Positions 9,251 through 17,267 of a stretch of DNA of 64,000 bases are shown here, piece by piece. Origin of the DNA: Agromyces sp. 3263 (GTDB taxonomy: Bacteria; Actinomycetota; Actinomycetes; Actinomycetales; Microbacteriaceae). A program made the position numbers and the translations under genes. The notes under the pieces were generated by a model. That model did no database searches. It was not told the DNA's origin and worked only from the letters and a program-made list of their open reading frames with translations. The number at the start of each line of letters is the position of its first letter. Position 1 is the first letter of the stretch. The stretch lies in assembly GCF_031456545.1 (NCBI RefSeq), contig NZ_JAVDUV010000002.1, positions 620,001 through 684,000 of the forward strand. Reading direction: 5' to 3'.

Positions 9251-10471
9251 ATGGACGTGTCGATCGGCACGTTGGTGCTGGTGCCGGCGATCGCGGTGGC
9301 GGCACCCCTGCTCGTGCGGGGGCTCGCCCGCTGGGTCGCGATCCCACTGGTGGTGTTCGAGATCCTGCTCGGCCTGCTCCTCGGCCCCGCCGTGCTCGGC
9401 TGGATCGTGCCCGACGACTTCGTGCAGTTCCTCTCCGAGTTCGGGCTGGCGATGCTCTTCTTCCTCGCCGGGAACGAGATCGACTTCGCCGCGATCCGCG
9501 GGCGCCCGATCACGCGAGCGGCGATCGGCTGGATCATCTCCCTCGTCGCCGCCTTCAGCATCGCCGTGACGTTCGCCATCCACCCGTCGGCCGCCGTGTT
9601 CATCGCCATCGCGCTGACCTCGACCGCCCTCGGCACGATCATGCCGGTGCTCCGCGACTCAGGCGACCTGAAGACGCCGTTCGGCGTCGCGGTGATCGCG
9701 CTCGGCGCGATCGGCGAGTTCGGGCCACTGCTCGCGATCTCGATCTTCCTCGGCGGTCGCTCGCCGCTCATCGGGGCGCTGGTGCTCGCCGCGTTCGCGC
9801 TCGTCGCGGCCGGCGCGATCTGGCTGGCCGCCCGGGGTGCGGGCCGTCGCATGCACCGCATCATCACCGCCACCCTGCACACGAGCGGCCAGTTCGCGGT
9901 GCGCCTGGTCGTGCTGGTCCTCGTCGCGCTCGTCGCACTGAGCGTCATCCTCGACCTCGACATGCTGCTCGGCGCCTTCACGGCGGGCGTGCTCTACCGG
10001 CTGCTCCTCTCGGGTGCGCCACGCCACGACGTCGAGATCGTCGAAGGCAAGATCGAAGCCCTGGGCTACGGATTCCTCGTGCCGATCTTCTTCATCTACA
10101 CCGGCGTGACCTTCGATCTGGCCGCGCTCTTCGCCAACCCGTGGACCATGGCGCTCCTCGTGCTCGGCGTCGTGATGCTCCTCGTCGTCCGGGGCCTGCC
10201 GTCCCTCCTCGCCGCACCGGCGGGCTCGAGCCGCCGTGACCTCGTCGCGACCGCCTTCTTCGGAGCCACCGGCCTGCCCATCATCGTCGCCGTGACCGCC
10301 ATCGGCGTCGACCAGGGCGACCTGCCGAGCGGCACCGCCGCCGCGCTCGTGGGCGCCGGCATGCTCTCCGTGCTGGCGTTCCCGCTCGTGGCGTTGACCG
10401 TGCGCGGACGTGCGCCCGCGGCCTCCGCAGGAGCGGAAGGCGACGACGTCGAGGTGCCCACCGAGGGCTGA
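9251..10471 (+). CDS. Monovalent cation:proton antiporter, CPA2 family
   Basis: This 406-residue polytopic protein has about 11-13 hydrophobic helices and belongs to the KefB/NapA-like CPA2 family, exchanging K+ or Na+ for protons across the membrane. Family stretches include [19 protein letters not shown] (helix 2), [14 protein letters not shown] (helix 3, with an acidic residue where related antiporters carry transport acids) and [17 protein letters not shown] (the helix 4 kink). The paired acidic motif of NapA-type transporters may be partly represented by [13 protein letters not shown]. There is no cytoplasmic RCK/TrkA-N domain, only a short acidic tail. I prefer the ATG at 9251 with GGGGGTG upstream; a GTG at 9224 would add nine residues. 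tRNA-Arg follows after 30 bases. Confidence 0.9.
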   Translation: MDVSIGTLVLVPAIAVAAPLLVRGLARWVAIPLVVFEILLGLLLGPAVLGWIVPDDFVQFLSEFGLAMLFFLAGNEIDFAAIRGRPITRAAIGWIISLVAAFSIAVTFAIHPSAAVFIAIALTSTALGTIMPVLRDSGDLKTPFGVAVIALGAIGEFGPLLAISIFLGGRSPLIGALVLAAFALVAAGAIWLAARGAGRRMHRIITATLHTSGQFAVRLVVLVLVALVALSVILDLDMLLGAFTAGVLYRLLLSGAPRHDVEIVEGKIEALGYGFLVPIFFIYTGVTFDLAALFANPWTMALLVLGVVMLLVVRGLPSLLAAPAGSSRRDLVATAFFGATGLPIIVAVTAIGVDQGDLPSGTAAALVGAGMLSVLAFPLVALTVRGRAPAASAGAEGDDVEVPTEG

Positions 10472-10485
10472 TCGGCGTCGACCGC

Positions 10486-10491
10486 TATGCT
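10486..10491 (+). promoter_or_regulatory. Possible -10 of tRNA-Arg
   Basis: TATGCT ends ten bases before the tRNA 5' end. The spacing suits a tRNA promoter with a very short 5' leader. No good -35 is present at 17 bases. Confidence 0.4.
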
Positions 10492-10501
10492 TGCGGGGTC
10501 G

Positions 10502-10574
10502 GCCCCCGTAGCTCAGCGGATAGAGCAGCAGCCTTCTAATCTGTCGGTCGCAGGTTCGATTCCTGCCGGGGGCA
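10502..10574 (+). tRNA. tRNA-Arg (anticodon TCT)
   Basis: This is a cloverleaf of 73 bases. The acceptor GCCCCCG pairs with CGGGGGC, the D-arm is GCTC/GAGC, and the T-arm is GCAGG/CCTGC with loop TTCGATT. The anticodon loop CTTCTAA puts TCT at 34-36, reading AGA/AGG. The anticodon stem GCAGC/TCTGT has a G-U pair and one C-T mismatch next to the loop. CCA is not encoded; the sequence after the discriminator A is CCC. Confidence 0.93.
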
Positions 10575-10671
10575 CCCTCATGGGCCCCGCCGAGCGGCCC
10601 TGCGCACGAAGGTCGCGTGATGCCGACCGGTCACCGGCGTCGTCCGTCGGGCTCCTGTCCGACGGCCCCGG

Positions 10672-10677
10672 TAGACT
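10672..10677 (+). promoter_or_regulatory. -10 hexamer of orn, leaderless layout
   Basis: TAGACT is followed by CGCGGC (six bases) and then the orn ATG at 10684. No ribosome-binding site is present. Confidence 0.6.
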
Positions 10678-10683
10678 CGCGGC

Positions 10684-11304
10684 ATGGCAACCCCGAGCGA
10701 CCGTCTGGTCTGGATCGACTGCGAGATGACCGGCCTCGACCTCGAGGCCGACGAACTCGTCGAGATCGCCGTCGTGATCACCGACTACGACCTGAACCCG
10801 GTGGATCCGGGGCTCAGCATCGTGATCAAGCCCGATGCGAGCGCCCTCGAGAACATGGGCGAGTTCGTGCGAGCGATGCACACCGAATCGGGCCTGATCG
10901 AGGAGATTCCCAACGGCGTGAGCGTCGCCGAAGCCGAGTACGAGGTGCTCGAGTACGTGCTCAAGCACGTGCCCGAGGAGCAGAAGGCTCCCCTGGCGGG
11001 CAACTCGATCGGCACCGACCGGTCGTTCATCGCCAAGTTCATGCCGCGACTCGACGCGCACCTGCACTATCGCAACGTCGACGTCTCCTCGATCAAGGAG
11101 CTCGCGAAGCGCTGGTTCCCCCGGGCGTACTTCAACTCCCCCGCGAAGAACGGCGGCCACCGGGCCCTCGCCGACATCCTCGAGTCGATCCGTGAACTGC
11201 ACTACTACCGCCGCGCGATCTTCGTCGCCGAGCCGGGACCGTCGAGCCACGACCTCCAGGCGCTGGCGGCCACCGTGGTGGACGAGTTCGACGCCAAGGT
11301 GTAG
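10684..11304 (+). CDS. orn: Oligoribonuclease
   Basis: This is a DEDDh 3'-5' exonuclease that degrades two- to five-base RNA fragments, and pGpG from c-di-GMP turnover, to mononucleotides in the cytoplasm. Its 206 residues are slightly longer than E. coli Orn (181) because of an actinobacterial C-terminal extension (AEPGPSSHDLQALAATVVDEFDAKV). The exonuclease I motif is WIDCEMTGLD (Asp12, Glu14), exo II is AGNSIGTDRSFI and exo III is HRALADILESI, with the catalytic His five residues before the Asp. Family segments SSIKELAKRW and FNSPAKNGGH are present. The gene lies between two tRNA genes and has its own leaderless-type promoter. Confidence 0.97.
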   Translation: MATPSDRLVWIDCEMTGLDLEADELVEIAVVITDYDLNPVDPGLSIVIKPDASALENMGEFVRAMHTESGLIEEIPNGVSVAEAEYEVLEYVLKHVPEEQKAPLAGNSIGTDRSFIAKFMPRLDAHLHYRNVDVSSIKELAKRWFPRAYFNSPAKNGGHRALADILESIRELHYYRRAIFVAEPGPSSHDLQALAATVVDEFDAKV

Positions 11305-11346
11305 TAGTCTCTTTGAGTTGCCTGATCGCCCCGGCGGTCGACACAT

Positions 11347-11423
11347 GGTGGGTATAGCTCAGTTGGTAGAGCGCCTGGTTGTGGTCCAGGAGGTCGCGGG
11401 TTCAAGCCCCGTTACTCACCCCA
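11347..11423 (+). tRNA. tRNA-His (anticodon GTG)
   Basis: The acceptor GTGGGTA pairs with TACTCAC. An extra G at 11347 (position -1) faces discriminator C73, the diagnostic identity element of tRNA-His. The anticodon stem is CCTGG/CCAGG with loop TTGTGGT (anticodon GTG), and the T-arm is GCGGG/CCCGT. A 3' CCA appears encoded at 11421-11423, unlike in the neighbouring tRNA-Arg. Confidence 0.95.
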
Positions 11424-11469
11424 AGTCTTCTCCCGCCTCCGATCGGAGCCGACGCGGATCGGAGTCGCC

Positions 11470-11817
11470 GTGGAACTCGATGCGGAGGCCTTCGAGGCGA
11501 TCGTCGTCGACGAACTCGACCTCCTCCCCGACGACATGATCGAGGGTCTCGACAACGTCGTGTTCGTCGTGGAGGACCGCCCCGAAGACGGCTCGCTCGA
11601 CCTGCTCGGCCTCTACGACGGATACGCGCTGACCGAGCGTGATCGCTACGGCATGGGCGAGATGCCCGACCGGATCATCCTCTACCGAGAGCCCCTGCTT
11701 GCGATCGCCGACGACGAGCGTGAACTTCGCGACGAGATCCACATCACCCTCGTGCACGAGATCGCCCACTTCTACGGCATCGACGACGACCGGCTGCACG
11801 ACCTGGGCTGGGCGTGA
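11470..11817 (+). CDS. Minimal zincin-type metallopeptidase family protein
   Basis: This is a 115-residue cytoplasmic protein of the small zincin-like metallopeptidase family (DUF1025). The zinc motif HEIAHFYGIDDD lies near the C-terminus, fitting HExxHxxGxxD with the catalytic Glu. Upstream, DELDLLPDDMIEGLDNVVFVVEDRP and the conserved RIILYREPL match the family. The substrate is unknown for the whole family. The start is a GTG at 11470 preceded by GGAGTCGCC. It lies directly downstream of tRNA-His, and the following gene has its own promoter overlapping the region after this stop. Confidence 0.9.
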   Translation: MELDAEAFEAIVVDELDLLPDDMIEGLDNVVFVVEDRPEDGSLDLLGLYDGYALTERDRYGMGEMPDRIILYREPLLAIADDERELRDEIHITLVHEIAHFYGIDDDRLHDLGWA

Positions 11818-11829
11818 ACCCGCCCGGGT

Positions 11830-11835
11830 TACGCT
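11830..11835 (+). promoter_or_regulatory. -10 hexamer for the 11842 gene, leaderless layout
   Basis: TACGCT is followed by GATTCC (six bases) and the ATG at 11842. The same hexamer and spacing are used by the minus-strand gene starting at 62040. Confidence 0.6.
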
Positions 11836-11841
11836 GATTCC

Positions 11842-13095
11842 ATGGTTTCCCCCGGCCGGATCACCGGCATCGTCGTCGGCGCGCTCGCCATCCTCGGTCT
11901 CGGCGTCTACGGGCCTGCGATGCTCCTCGGCCCGCTGCCCGAGGTGTCCGTCGACGTGGATGCCGCGAGTGCGGCGGCAACCGAGGTCCCACCGGTCGCG
12001 CTGCCGGCGGCGGGCTCCAGCGCCCTCGCGGTCGTCGACGATGAGGGGACCGGCCAGGTGGTCGCGACCGCCGGCGATCCGGCTGCGGTGCCGATCGGCG
12101 GCGCCGCCAAGATGGTCACGTTGCTCGTGACCCTGGACTCACTGCCGCTCACCGCCGACGCCGCCGGACCGGCGATTCCCATCGGCCCTGAGGACTACAC
12201 CGACTACCTGCGCTATTCCGGCGAGGGGTCCCGTGCACTGCAGGTGTCGCCCGGGGAGACCTGGTCCGAGCGCGACGTGGTGCGCGCGGTGCTCCTCGCC
12301 TCCAGCAACAACCATGCCGACACCCTCGTACGCTGGGCGTTCGGCGGTGTCGAGCCCTACGTCGAGGCCGCGAACGCCTGGCTCGCCGAACAGGGCTTCA
12401 CGTCGACGAAGGTCGATGACGCCACCGGGCTCTCGGGCGACAACGTCGGCTCGGCCGACGAGCTCGCGCGACTCGCGGCCATGGTGACCGCCGACCCCGA
12501 GCTCGCGGCGATGCTGGAGGATCCCGACGCCGCGCCGGTCGGGGCGCGGAACGTTCCCGACCTGGTCGGCCGCTCGAGCGATGGTGCAGCCAGGGCCATC
12601 ACCCGCAGCTTCACCGACGAAGCCGGCCTGAGCTACGTGTACACCGCCGAGCTTCCCGCGGCCGACGGCGCGGAGGGCCCCCGGCGCGTCACGGGCGCCA
12701 TGCTGTTGATGCCCGACTACGAGACGCTCGACCCCGCGATCGTCGCGGCGGTCGAGTCGGCGTCGGCGGCGTCGGCCCCGGTCACGGTGATCGCCGCCGG
12801 CACGCCGTACGCGGCCGTGCGCGCGCCGTGGGGTGACGAGGCCGAGCTCGTCGCGGCGGTCGACCGCACGGATGCACCGTGGGGCGAGGCGTTCGGCGCG
12901 GCATCCGTGACCGTGGATCCGTTCTCGACGGCACCCGACGGACGCGAGGTCGGCCGAGTCGCGGTGCCCACGGCGACGGGCGAGATCGCGTCACCGCTGC
13001 AACTCTCGGGCGACATCCGCGACCCGGGGCCGATCTGGCGTCTGACGAACCCGTCGACCCTCATCGCCGCGTTCTTCGACGCACAGGACGGCTGA
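11842..13095 (+). CDS. DD-carboxypeptidase-like (S11 fold) protein lacking catalytic motifs
   Basis: This 417-residue protein has an uncleaved-type N-terminal membrane segment (residues 7-29) followed by an extracytoplasmic domain like the penicillin-binding S11 D-Ala-D-Ala carboxypeptidases. The homology is clear in VDDATGLSGDNVGSADELARL, which corresponds to the DPHGL..N.S...LA region of S11 enzymes, and in TDEAGLSYVYTA. The active-site motifs are altered. SxxK has become G87-A-A-K90, so the acylated Ser is absent. SxN is retained as SNN at about 155-157. KTG has become T254-R-S. I infer a non-catalytic peptidoglycan-binding or scaffolding role. A distinct beta-rich region fills the last 130 residues. 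The gene is probably leaderless. Confidence 0.85.
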   Translation: MVSPGRITGIVVGALAILGLGVYGPAMLLGPLPEVSVDVDAASAAATEVPPVALPAAGSSALAVVDDEGTGQVVATAGDPAAVPIGGAAKMVTLLVTLDSLPLTADAAGPAIPIGPEDYTDYLRYSGEGSRALQVSPGETWSERDVVRAVLLASSNNHADTLVRWAFGGVEPYVEAANAWLAEQGFTSTKVDDATGLSGDNVGSADELARLAAMVTADPELAAMLEDPDAAPVGARNVPDLVGRSSDGAARAITRSFTDEAGLSYVYTAELPAADGAEGPRRVTGAMLLMPDYETLDPAIVAAVESASAASAPVTVIAAGTPYAAVRAPWGDEAELVAAVDRTDAPWGEAFGAASVTVDPFSTAPDGREVGRVAVPTATGEIASPLQLSGDIRDPGPIWRLTNPSTLIAAFFDAQDG

Positions 13096-13159
13096 CCACC
13101 GACCGCGGAACCCGGAACTCCCCGATCCGACAGCGACTCGGACGGCGACCGTCACCGCG

Positions 13160-13417
13160 TCAGTCGTTGTCGTCCTCGTCGAACTCGACGGGATCGGAGT
13201 CGCCCGCGTCGAAGCGGAACCGCACGCGAACCTGTCCGTTCACCTCGCGCTCGTCGACGGCGTCGTACCAGAACAGCGATTCGAGGCCGTCGACCGCTGC
13301 CAGCATGCCGACGCGGGACTCGGGCTTGCCGCCGACGAGGACTCGATGCTCGAACTCGCCCTCGAGCGGCCCGTCGATGAACTCGGCGACGTACTCTGCT
13401 GCTGCGTCTGCACTCAT
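13160..13417 (-). CDS. Hypothetical small acidic protein
   Basis: This 85-residue protein begins MSADAAAEYVAEFIDGPLEG and ends in an acidic tail (DPVEFDEDDND). Its content of Glu, Asp, Arg and Val suggests a small beta-sheet domain. No signal peptide, cysteine or known motif is present. A -10 hexamer six bases upstream of the ATG supports it as a leaderless gene. I do not recognise a function. It lies just upstream of the kinase-like gene's 3' end, so the kinase operon reads towards it. Confidence 0.75.
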   Translation of the reverse strand: MSADAAAEYVAEFIDGPLEGEFEHRVLVGGKPESRVGMLAAVDGLESLFWYDAVDEREVNGQVRVRFRFDAGDSDPVEFDEDDND

Positions 13418-13421
13418 GCCA

Positions 13422-14123
13422 CTACGTTAGCCCGCGCGAACGGAGGTGCACAGGAGCCGCGCCCGGGTCGGGACGAGGCTCGGTGCGCCCGTCGGGTGCG
13501 GCCCGCAATCGCACATCGGCGCGAACGGCCGGCACGGTGCGGTGCACGTAGTGCCGCCATTGGCGGTCCCACGTCTCCCAGTACGGGTCGTAGGCGCCGC
13601 CGTCACGGTCGAGGGCGCGGCGCCTGCGGAGCGCGTCGGGCGCATCGACCCAGATCCGCAGCGCCGAGCGAGCCGAGCTTCCCGCCGCGAATGCGCCGCA
13701 CCCCTCGACGATCAGTGCTTCGCCGGGAGGAACGTGCTCGCGCGCACCGGGGCGCTGGTTCACCCAGTCCCAGCGTCGCCACCGACCCACCTGGGAGCGG
13801 GCGCGCGGACGCACCAGCGTCTGCGAGAGCTCCACCCCGGCCCGTTCGAGTCCCGACCACCCGCGGTACACATCGTCGAGGCGCACGAGTTGCGGCGGTC
13901 GCCCCGGCCAGCATTCGACGAGCGCGTCGGCGAGCGTGGACTTGCCTGCACCGCTGGGTCCGTCGATGAGCACGAGCGGGTTCCGGATGCCGCGCACGGC
14001 CGCACGCACCGCGCGAAGCGCGGACGCGGCGGGCTCGCCACCTCGATCGGGTCGGTCCCCTGCGGTGATCGGTCCCGGGTCGGGGCCACCGGCACGATGG
14101 CCGCCGTCAGGACCAGATGACAT
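13422..14123 (-). CDS. P-loop nucleoside/uridine kinase-like protein
   Basis: This 233-residue P-loop protein has Walker A GPSGAGKS at about residues 55-62 (in LVLIDGPSGAGKSTLADAL). VRLDDVYRGWSGL follows, where uridine kinase-like enzymes have their DDFY motif, then LIVEGCGAFA (Walker B-like) and the lid-like RIWVDAPDALRRRRALDRDG. The N-terminal 40 residues are Gly/Pro/Asp-rich and may be dispensable. The start overlaps the last 17 bases of ykoC, so it is the last gene of the TPP-riboswitch operon. A role in phosphorylating a thiamine-related compound is possible by context but not shown by sequence; uridine kinase-like is the safer label. Confidence 0.82.
   Translation of the reverse strand: MSSGPDGGHRAGGPDPGPITAGDRPDRGGEPAASALRAVRAAVRGIRNPLVLIDGPSGAGKSTLADALVECWPGRPPQLVRLDDVYRGWSGLERAGVELSQTLVRPRARSQVGRWRRWDWVNQRPGAREHVPPGEALIVEGCGAFAAGSSARSALRIWVDAPDALRRRRALDRDGGAYDPYWETWDRQWRHYVHRTVPAVRADVRLRAAPDGRTEPRPDPGAAPVHLRSRGLT
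13424..13429 (-). promoter_or_regulatory. -10 hexamer for the 13417 gene, leaderless layout
   Basis: On the minus strand TAACGT is followed by AGTGGC (six bases) and the ATG. It overlaps the 3' end of the kinase-like gene. Confidence 0.5.
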
Positions 14124-14886
14124 TCCAGCTCCCTGTGGCGACGGCCGCGGTGGCCGACACCGCCGCCACGAGGCATCCGGCGGCGATGACCAGCCATTCG
14201 ATGCCACCGAACTTCGCCGCTCGCGCCCAGGTGCGCGGGCCGGGCGCCCCGAAGGCCCGCGCCTCCATGGCGGTCGCGAGTGTGCTCCCCCGCCGGATGG
14301 CGAGCACCAGCAGGGCGAACGCCTGGCCGAGACCGCGCACGATCGCGCCGCGATCGCCAATTCCCCGGGCTCGCCTGGCGAGCCGCAGGGTGCGCCAGTC
14401 GTCGACGGAGGACCCGACGAGGCGCAGGGCAGCAAGCGCCCCCAGCACGAAACGGGCCGGCAGCCGCAGGGTCTGCGCGAGGCCGTCGGCCAGATCGGTG
14501 GGGTCGATGGTGAGGAACAGCACCACTGCCGGCAGCGCGATCGCGATGACGCGCGCGGTCGTCGCCAGCCCGATCTGCACCGATCCCTCGGTGATGTGGA
14601 TCACGCCGAAGTCCCAGAGGACCTCGCCAGACGGAGCGCCGTAGAGCACCATGCTGAGACCGGTGAGCGGTGCTGCGAGCCACACCGGCAGCGTGCGCGG
14701 CGACCAGAGCAGCCCGCCAAGGCCGACGGCGGTGAACAGCACGATCTCGCAGATGATCGCGACCGTCGCCGAGACCACGTCGAGGGTGAGGACGAGCACG
14801 ATGCTCAGGGGCACGGTGGCGGCCACCTTGGCGACGGGATTCACCGTCGCGAGCGGCAGGCCGGGCCGGACCGCGGCGATGCTCAT
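14107..14886 (-). CDS. ykoC: ECF transporter transmembrane T component (YkoC type)
   Basis: This 259-residue EcfT protein couples ATP hydrolysis by the ATPase subunits to the substrate-binding S component. Six or so hydrophobic segments fall at about residues 15-60, 66-84, 107-130 and 235-257. The cytoplasmic coupling motifs are visible as RLARRARGIGD (about 165-176) and ATAMEARAFGAPG (about 205-218), the two Ala-Arg-Gly-type signatures that insert into the ATPase grooves. The ATG overlaps the stop of the ATPase gene (ATGA), so translation is coupled. Together with the preceding genes it makes a YkoEDC transporter for hydroxymethylpyrimidine or thiamine. Confidence 0.93.
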   Translation of the reverse strand: MSIAAVRPGLPLATVNPVAKVAATVPLSIVLVLTLDVVSATVAIICEIVLFTAVGLGGLLWSPRTLPVWLAAPLTGLSMVLYGAPSGEVLWDFGVIHITEGSVQIGLATTARVIAIALPAVVLFLTIDPTDLADGLAQTLRLPARFVLGALAALRLVGSSVDDWRTLRLARRARGIGDRGAIVRGLGQAFALLVLAIRRGSTLATAMEARAFGAPGPRTWARAAKFGGIEWLVIAAGCLVAAVSATAAVATGSWNVIWS

Positions 14887-16400
14887 CGGCCCGGCTCCCG
14901 TCGTGACGGCGGCGACGGCGCCACGGTGGTGCCAGCCATGTCGCGCCCGAGTTCGAGGCGGTCGTCGGCGATGGCGTCGACGAACGGCTCATCGTGCGTC
15001 ACGGCCACGACGCCCACCCCCTGGTCGCGAAGCCCGACGATGAGCCGGGCGAGTTCGCGCCACGTCCCCGCGTCCTGACCGAACGTGGGCTCGTCGAGCA
15101 CGAGCATGCGCGGTCGGCTGGCGATGGCCGTCGCCACCGAGAGGCGCCGCTTCTCGCCCCCGGAGAGCGTGAACGGGTTGGCCTCGGCCAGCCCCTCGAG
15201 GCGCAGTGCGGTGAGGAGTTCGTCGGTCCGCGACCGCCGTTCGGACTCGGGGCGACGCAGTGCCCGAGGCCCGACCTCGAGCTCGGCGCGCACGGAGCCG
15301 GTGATGAACTGGTGCTCGGGGCTCTGGAAGACCGTGCCGATGCGAGCCAGCAGGTCGCGCGAGCGCCAGCGCCATGGCTCGCCGGATACCCCGTTCGCCA
15401 GCGCGGCATCGGGCCGCAGCACACCGGCATCGGGTCTGAGGAGCCCCGCGAGCGTGAGGGCCAACGTCGACTTGCCCACGCCGTTGGGACCGGTGACGGC
15501 GAGGATGCGGCCCGCGTCGACCTGGACGTCGACGCCGCGCAGCACGGGCTGCCGGGCGACGCGGGCGACGTCGAGCCCGACGGCGGTGAGCAGCGGATGC
15601 CGTGACGAGGCCTCGGGCCGGGGCGCATGCCACGGCACCTCGTCGGGCAGCCACACGCCGGCGGCGCGGAGGTCGGCGGCCCGGGCGGACAGCACATCGG
15701 AGGGAGGGCCGTCGGCGAGCAGCCCTCCGTCGGGGCCGAGGACGACGATGCGATCGACCAGCGGCAGCCAGACGGAGACGCGGTGCTCGATGACGACCAA
15801 CGTCGCACCGGTGTCGTCGGCGATCCGCCCGACGGCGTCGCGCACCTCACGCACGCCCGCCGGATCGAGGTTCGCCGTTGGTTCGTCGAGCAGGATGAGG
15901 CCCGGGCGCATCGCGAGCACGCCGGCGAGTGCCAATCGCTGGCGTTGCCCACCCGAGAGATCGGTCGTCGCATGGTCGAAGGGCAGGTCGAGGCCGACCG
16001 CCTCGAGTGCGGCACCGACTCGTGGCCAGATCTCGCCTCGTGGCACGCCCAGGTTCTCGAGTCCGAAGGCCACGTCATCGCCGAGCCGCGCCATCACCAC
16101 CTGCGCGTCGGGATCCTGCAGCACGAGACCGGCGCGCCCCCTGGCGGCGGAGGCGGGAACTCGGTCGATGAGGAGCTCGCCGACCGACTCGCCCTCATCG
16201 TCTCCGCCGAGCACACCCGCCATGCCGTGCAGGAGGGTCGACTTGCCCGAACCGGAGGCGCCGAGCAGCAGGACCCGCTCCCCCGGCTCGATCTCGAGGT
16301 CGAGGGCGTGCACGGCCGCATCGCGTCGTCCGCCGTGGCGCCAGCCCCAGCCCCGGGCGGTCACGGCCGCCGGATGCGTCGACGCGTCGAGCGTCGCCAT
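14883..16400 (-). CDS. ykoD: Fused double ECF ATPase (YkoD type)
   Basis: This 505-residue cytoplasmic ATPase carries two complete ABC cassettes in one chain, doing the work of EcfA1 plus EcfA2. Cassette 1 has Walker A GASGSGKS (47-54), signature LSGGQ (148-152) and Walker B LILLDEPTAN (about 168-177). Cassette 2 has GPNGVGKS (304-311), LSGGE and MLVLDEPTFGQD. Q-loops are LQDPDAQ and FQSPEHQ. Both sites look catalytically competent. The ATG at 16400 is two bases from the ykoE stop and its own stop overlaps ykoC, so all three are one operon under the TPP riboswitch. Confidence 0.95.
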   Translation of the reverse strand: MATLDASTHPAAVTARGWGWRHGGRRDAAVHALDLEIEPGERVLLLGASGSGKSTLLHGMAGVLGGDDEGESVGELLIDRVPASAARGRAGLVLQDPDAQVVMARLGDDVAFGLENLGVPRGEIWPRVGAALEAVGLDLPFDHATTDLSGGQRQRLALAGVLAMRPGLILLDEPTANLDPAGVREVRDAVGRIADDTGATLVVIEHRVSVWLPLVDRIVVLGPDGGLLADGPPSDVLSARAADLRAAGVWLPDEVPWHAPRPEASSRHPLLTAVGLDVARVARQPVLRGVDVQVDAGRILAVTGPNGVGKSTLALTLAGLLRPDAGVLRPDAALANGVSGEPWRWRSRDLLARIGTVFQSPEHQFITGSVRAELEVGPRALRRPESERRSRTDELLTALRLEGLAEANPFTLSGGEKRRLSVATAIASRPRMLVLDEPTFGQDAGTWRELARLIVGLRDQGVGVVAVTHDEPFVDAIADDRLELGRDMAGTTVAPSPPSRREPGR

Positions 16401-16402
16401 CG

Positions 16403-17032
16403 TCAGACCGCCCGGAGCTCGCGTCCCGCGGCGAACCGGTCGAGCGCGCCCGCCCGCGCCAGCCCGCGGACCGCGAGCCACGACAGGCCGCCGGCGATGA
16501 GCGCGCCGCCGACCACGGCCGAGATCGCGTAGACGATCGCGAAGGTCGGCGCCGCTCCGGCGTACCAGAGCACCAGGTCGTTGATCGCCATCGCCAGACC
16601 GGCCCCTGCACCGGCGAGCAGCACGACCGGCAGCCGCCAGTTGCGGTAGAGGAAGATCGCGAAGACGAGCTCGGCCCCCAATCCCTGCACGAGGCCGGCC
16701 TCGATCGTGAGCAGGCCGCCCCACTGGCTGCCGATGAGCGCTGAGACGATCGCGGCGACGAGCTCGGTGTAGACGGCCGCGCCGGGCTTGCGGATCACGA
16801 GCGCGCCGAGCACGCCGGCGACGAGCCAGACCGCCGCCGGTGCGGCCTGCAGGCCGGGAAGCAATGCCTCGACGGGTGCGGAGATGGGACCCCAGACCAC
16901 GCCCCAGGCCCAGAAGACCACGCCGACGGCGACGCCGATGACGCTCGCCACCACGATGTCGACGACCCGCCAGCGGAGTCGTCGCGCACCGGGGCGCACG
17001 GCGGAAGAGGTGGAAGTGACGGTTGCGTGCAC
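16403..17032 (-). CDS. ykoE: ECF transporter S component, HMP/thiamine-specific YkoE
   Basis: This 209-residue integral membrane substrate-binding subunit has six hydrophobic segments from about residue 24 to 195. Family features are WGPISAPVEALLPGLQAAP in loop 1, KPGAAVYTELVAAIVSALIGSQWG and the GLVQGLGAELVFAIF helix. YkoE proteins bind thiamine or its hydroxymethylpyrimidine precursor. That agrees with the TPP riboswitch directly upstream and the YkoD/YkoC genes downstream. The start is a GTG at 17032 with AAAGGG about eight bases before it. The N-terminal 20 residues are a polar, Arg-rich cytoplasmic tail. Confidence 0.94.
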   Translation of the reverse strand: MHATVTSTSSAVRPGARRLRWRVVDIVVASVIGVAVGVVFWAWGVVWGPISAPVEALLPGLQAAPAAVWLVAGVLGALVIRKPGAAVYTELVAAIVSALIGSQWGGLLTIEAGLVQGLGAELVFAIFLYRNWRLPVVLLAGAGAGLAMAINDLVLWYAGAAPTFAIVYAISAVVGGALIAGGLSWLAVRGLARAGALDRFAAGRELRAV

Positions 17033-17062
17033 TGTCGTGCCCTTTCAGTTCGAGGAAAGAGG

Positions 17063-17172
17063 CACGGGATTCGAGATGCGCTGCCCTCCCTGCGCTGGCA
17101 TGACCCAGATCAGGTTCGACGGTCGAAGGTTGAGAACCTTCCTCTCAGCCCGGCTCACCGGACTCCCGTGTT
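17063..17172 (-). promoter_or_regulatory. TPP riboswitch (THI element)
   Basis: Read on the minus strand, both conserved halves of the thiamine pyrophosphate aptamer are present. The 5' half (17168-17141) ends in GAGCCGGGCTGAGAGG, carrying the CTGAGA core of P2/P3. The 3' half (17115-17087) starts CCTGATCTGGGTCATGCCAG and ends in the GCGCAGGGA closing motif. The variable P3 extension AAGGTTCTCAACCTT lies between. CACGGGA at 17170-17164 can pair with TCCCGTG at 17069-17063 and close or extend P1. It precedes the ykoE GTG by about 30 bases, so it probably controls translation initiation or termination of the ykoEDC operon. Confidence 0.96.
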
Positions 17173-17181
17173 CGACATCAG

Positions 17182-17187
17182 AGTATA
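17182..17187 (-). promoter_or_regulatory. -10 hexamer of the ykoEDC operon
   Basis: TATACT on the minus strand lies about ten bases upstream of the riboswitch 5' end, as expected if transcription starts just before the aptamer. The -35 at 17 bases (GTCGCC) is poor. Confidence 0.6.
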
Positions 17188-17267
17188 CGCTCGCGTACGC
17201 CGGCGGCGACGTGATGAGGCTGTGGGACGCGCCTTGACCGACGAAGTGGCCGGCGGCCGCCCGGCGA

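Noticed and set aside
10502..11423. tRNA genes as integration sites with att repeats
   Set aside because: I looked for a repeat of the tRNA 3' ends downstream and for integrase or cargo genes. Neither is present; the genes nearby are conserved.
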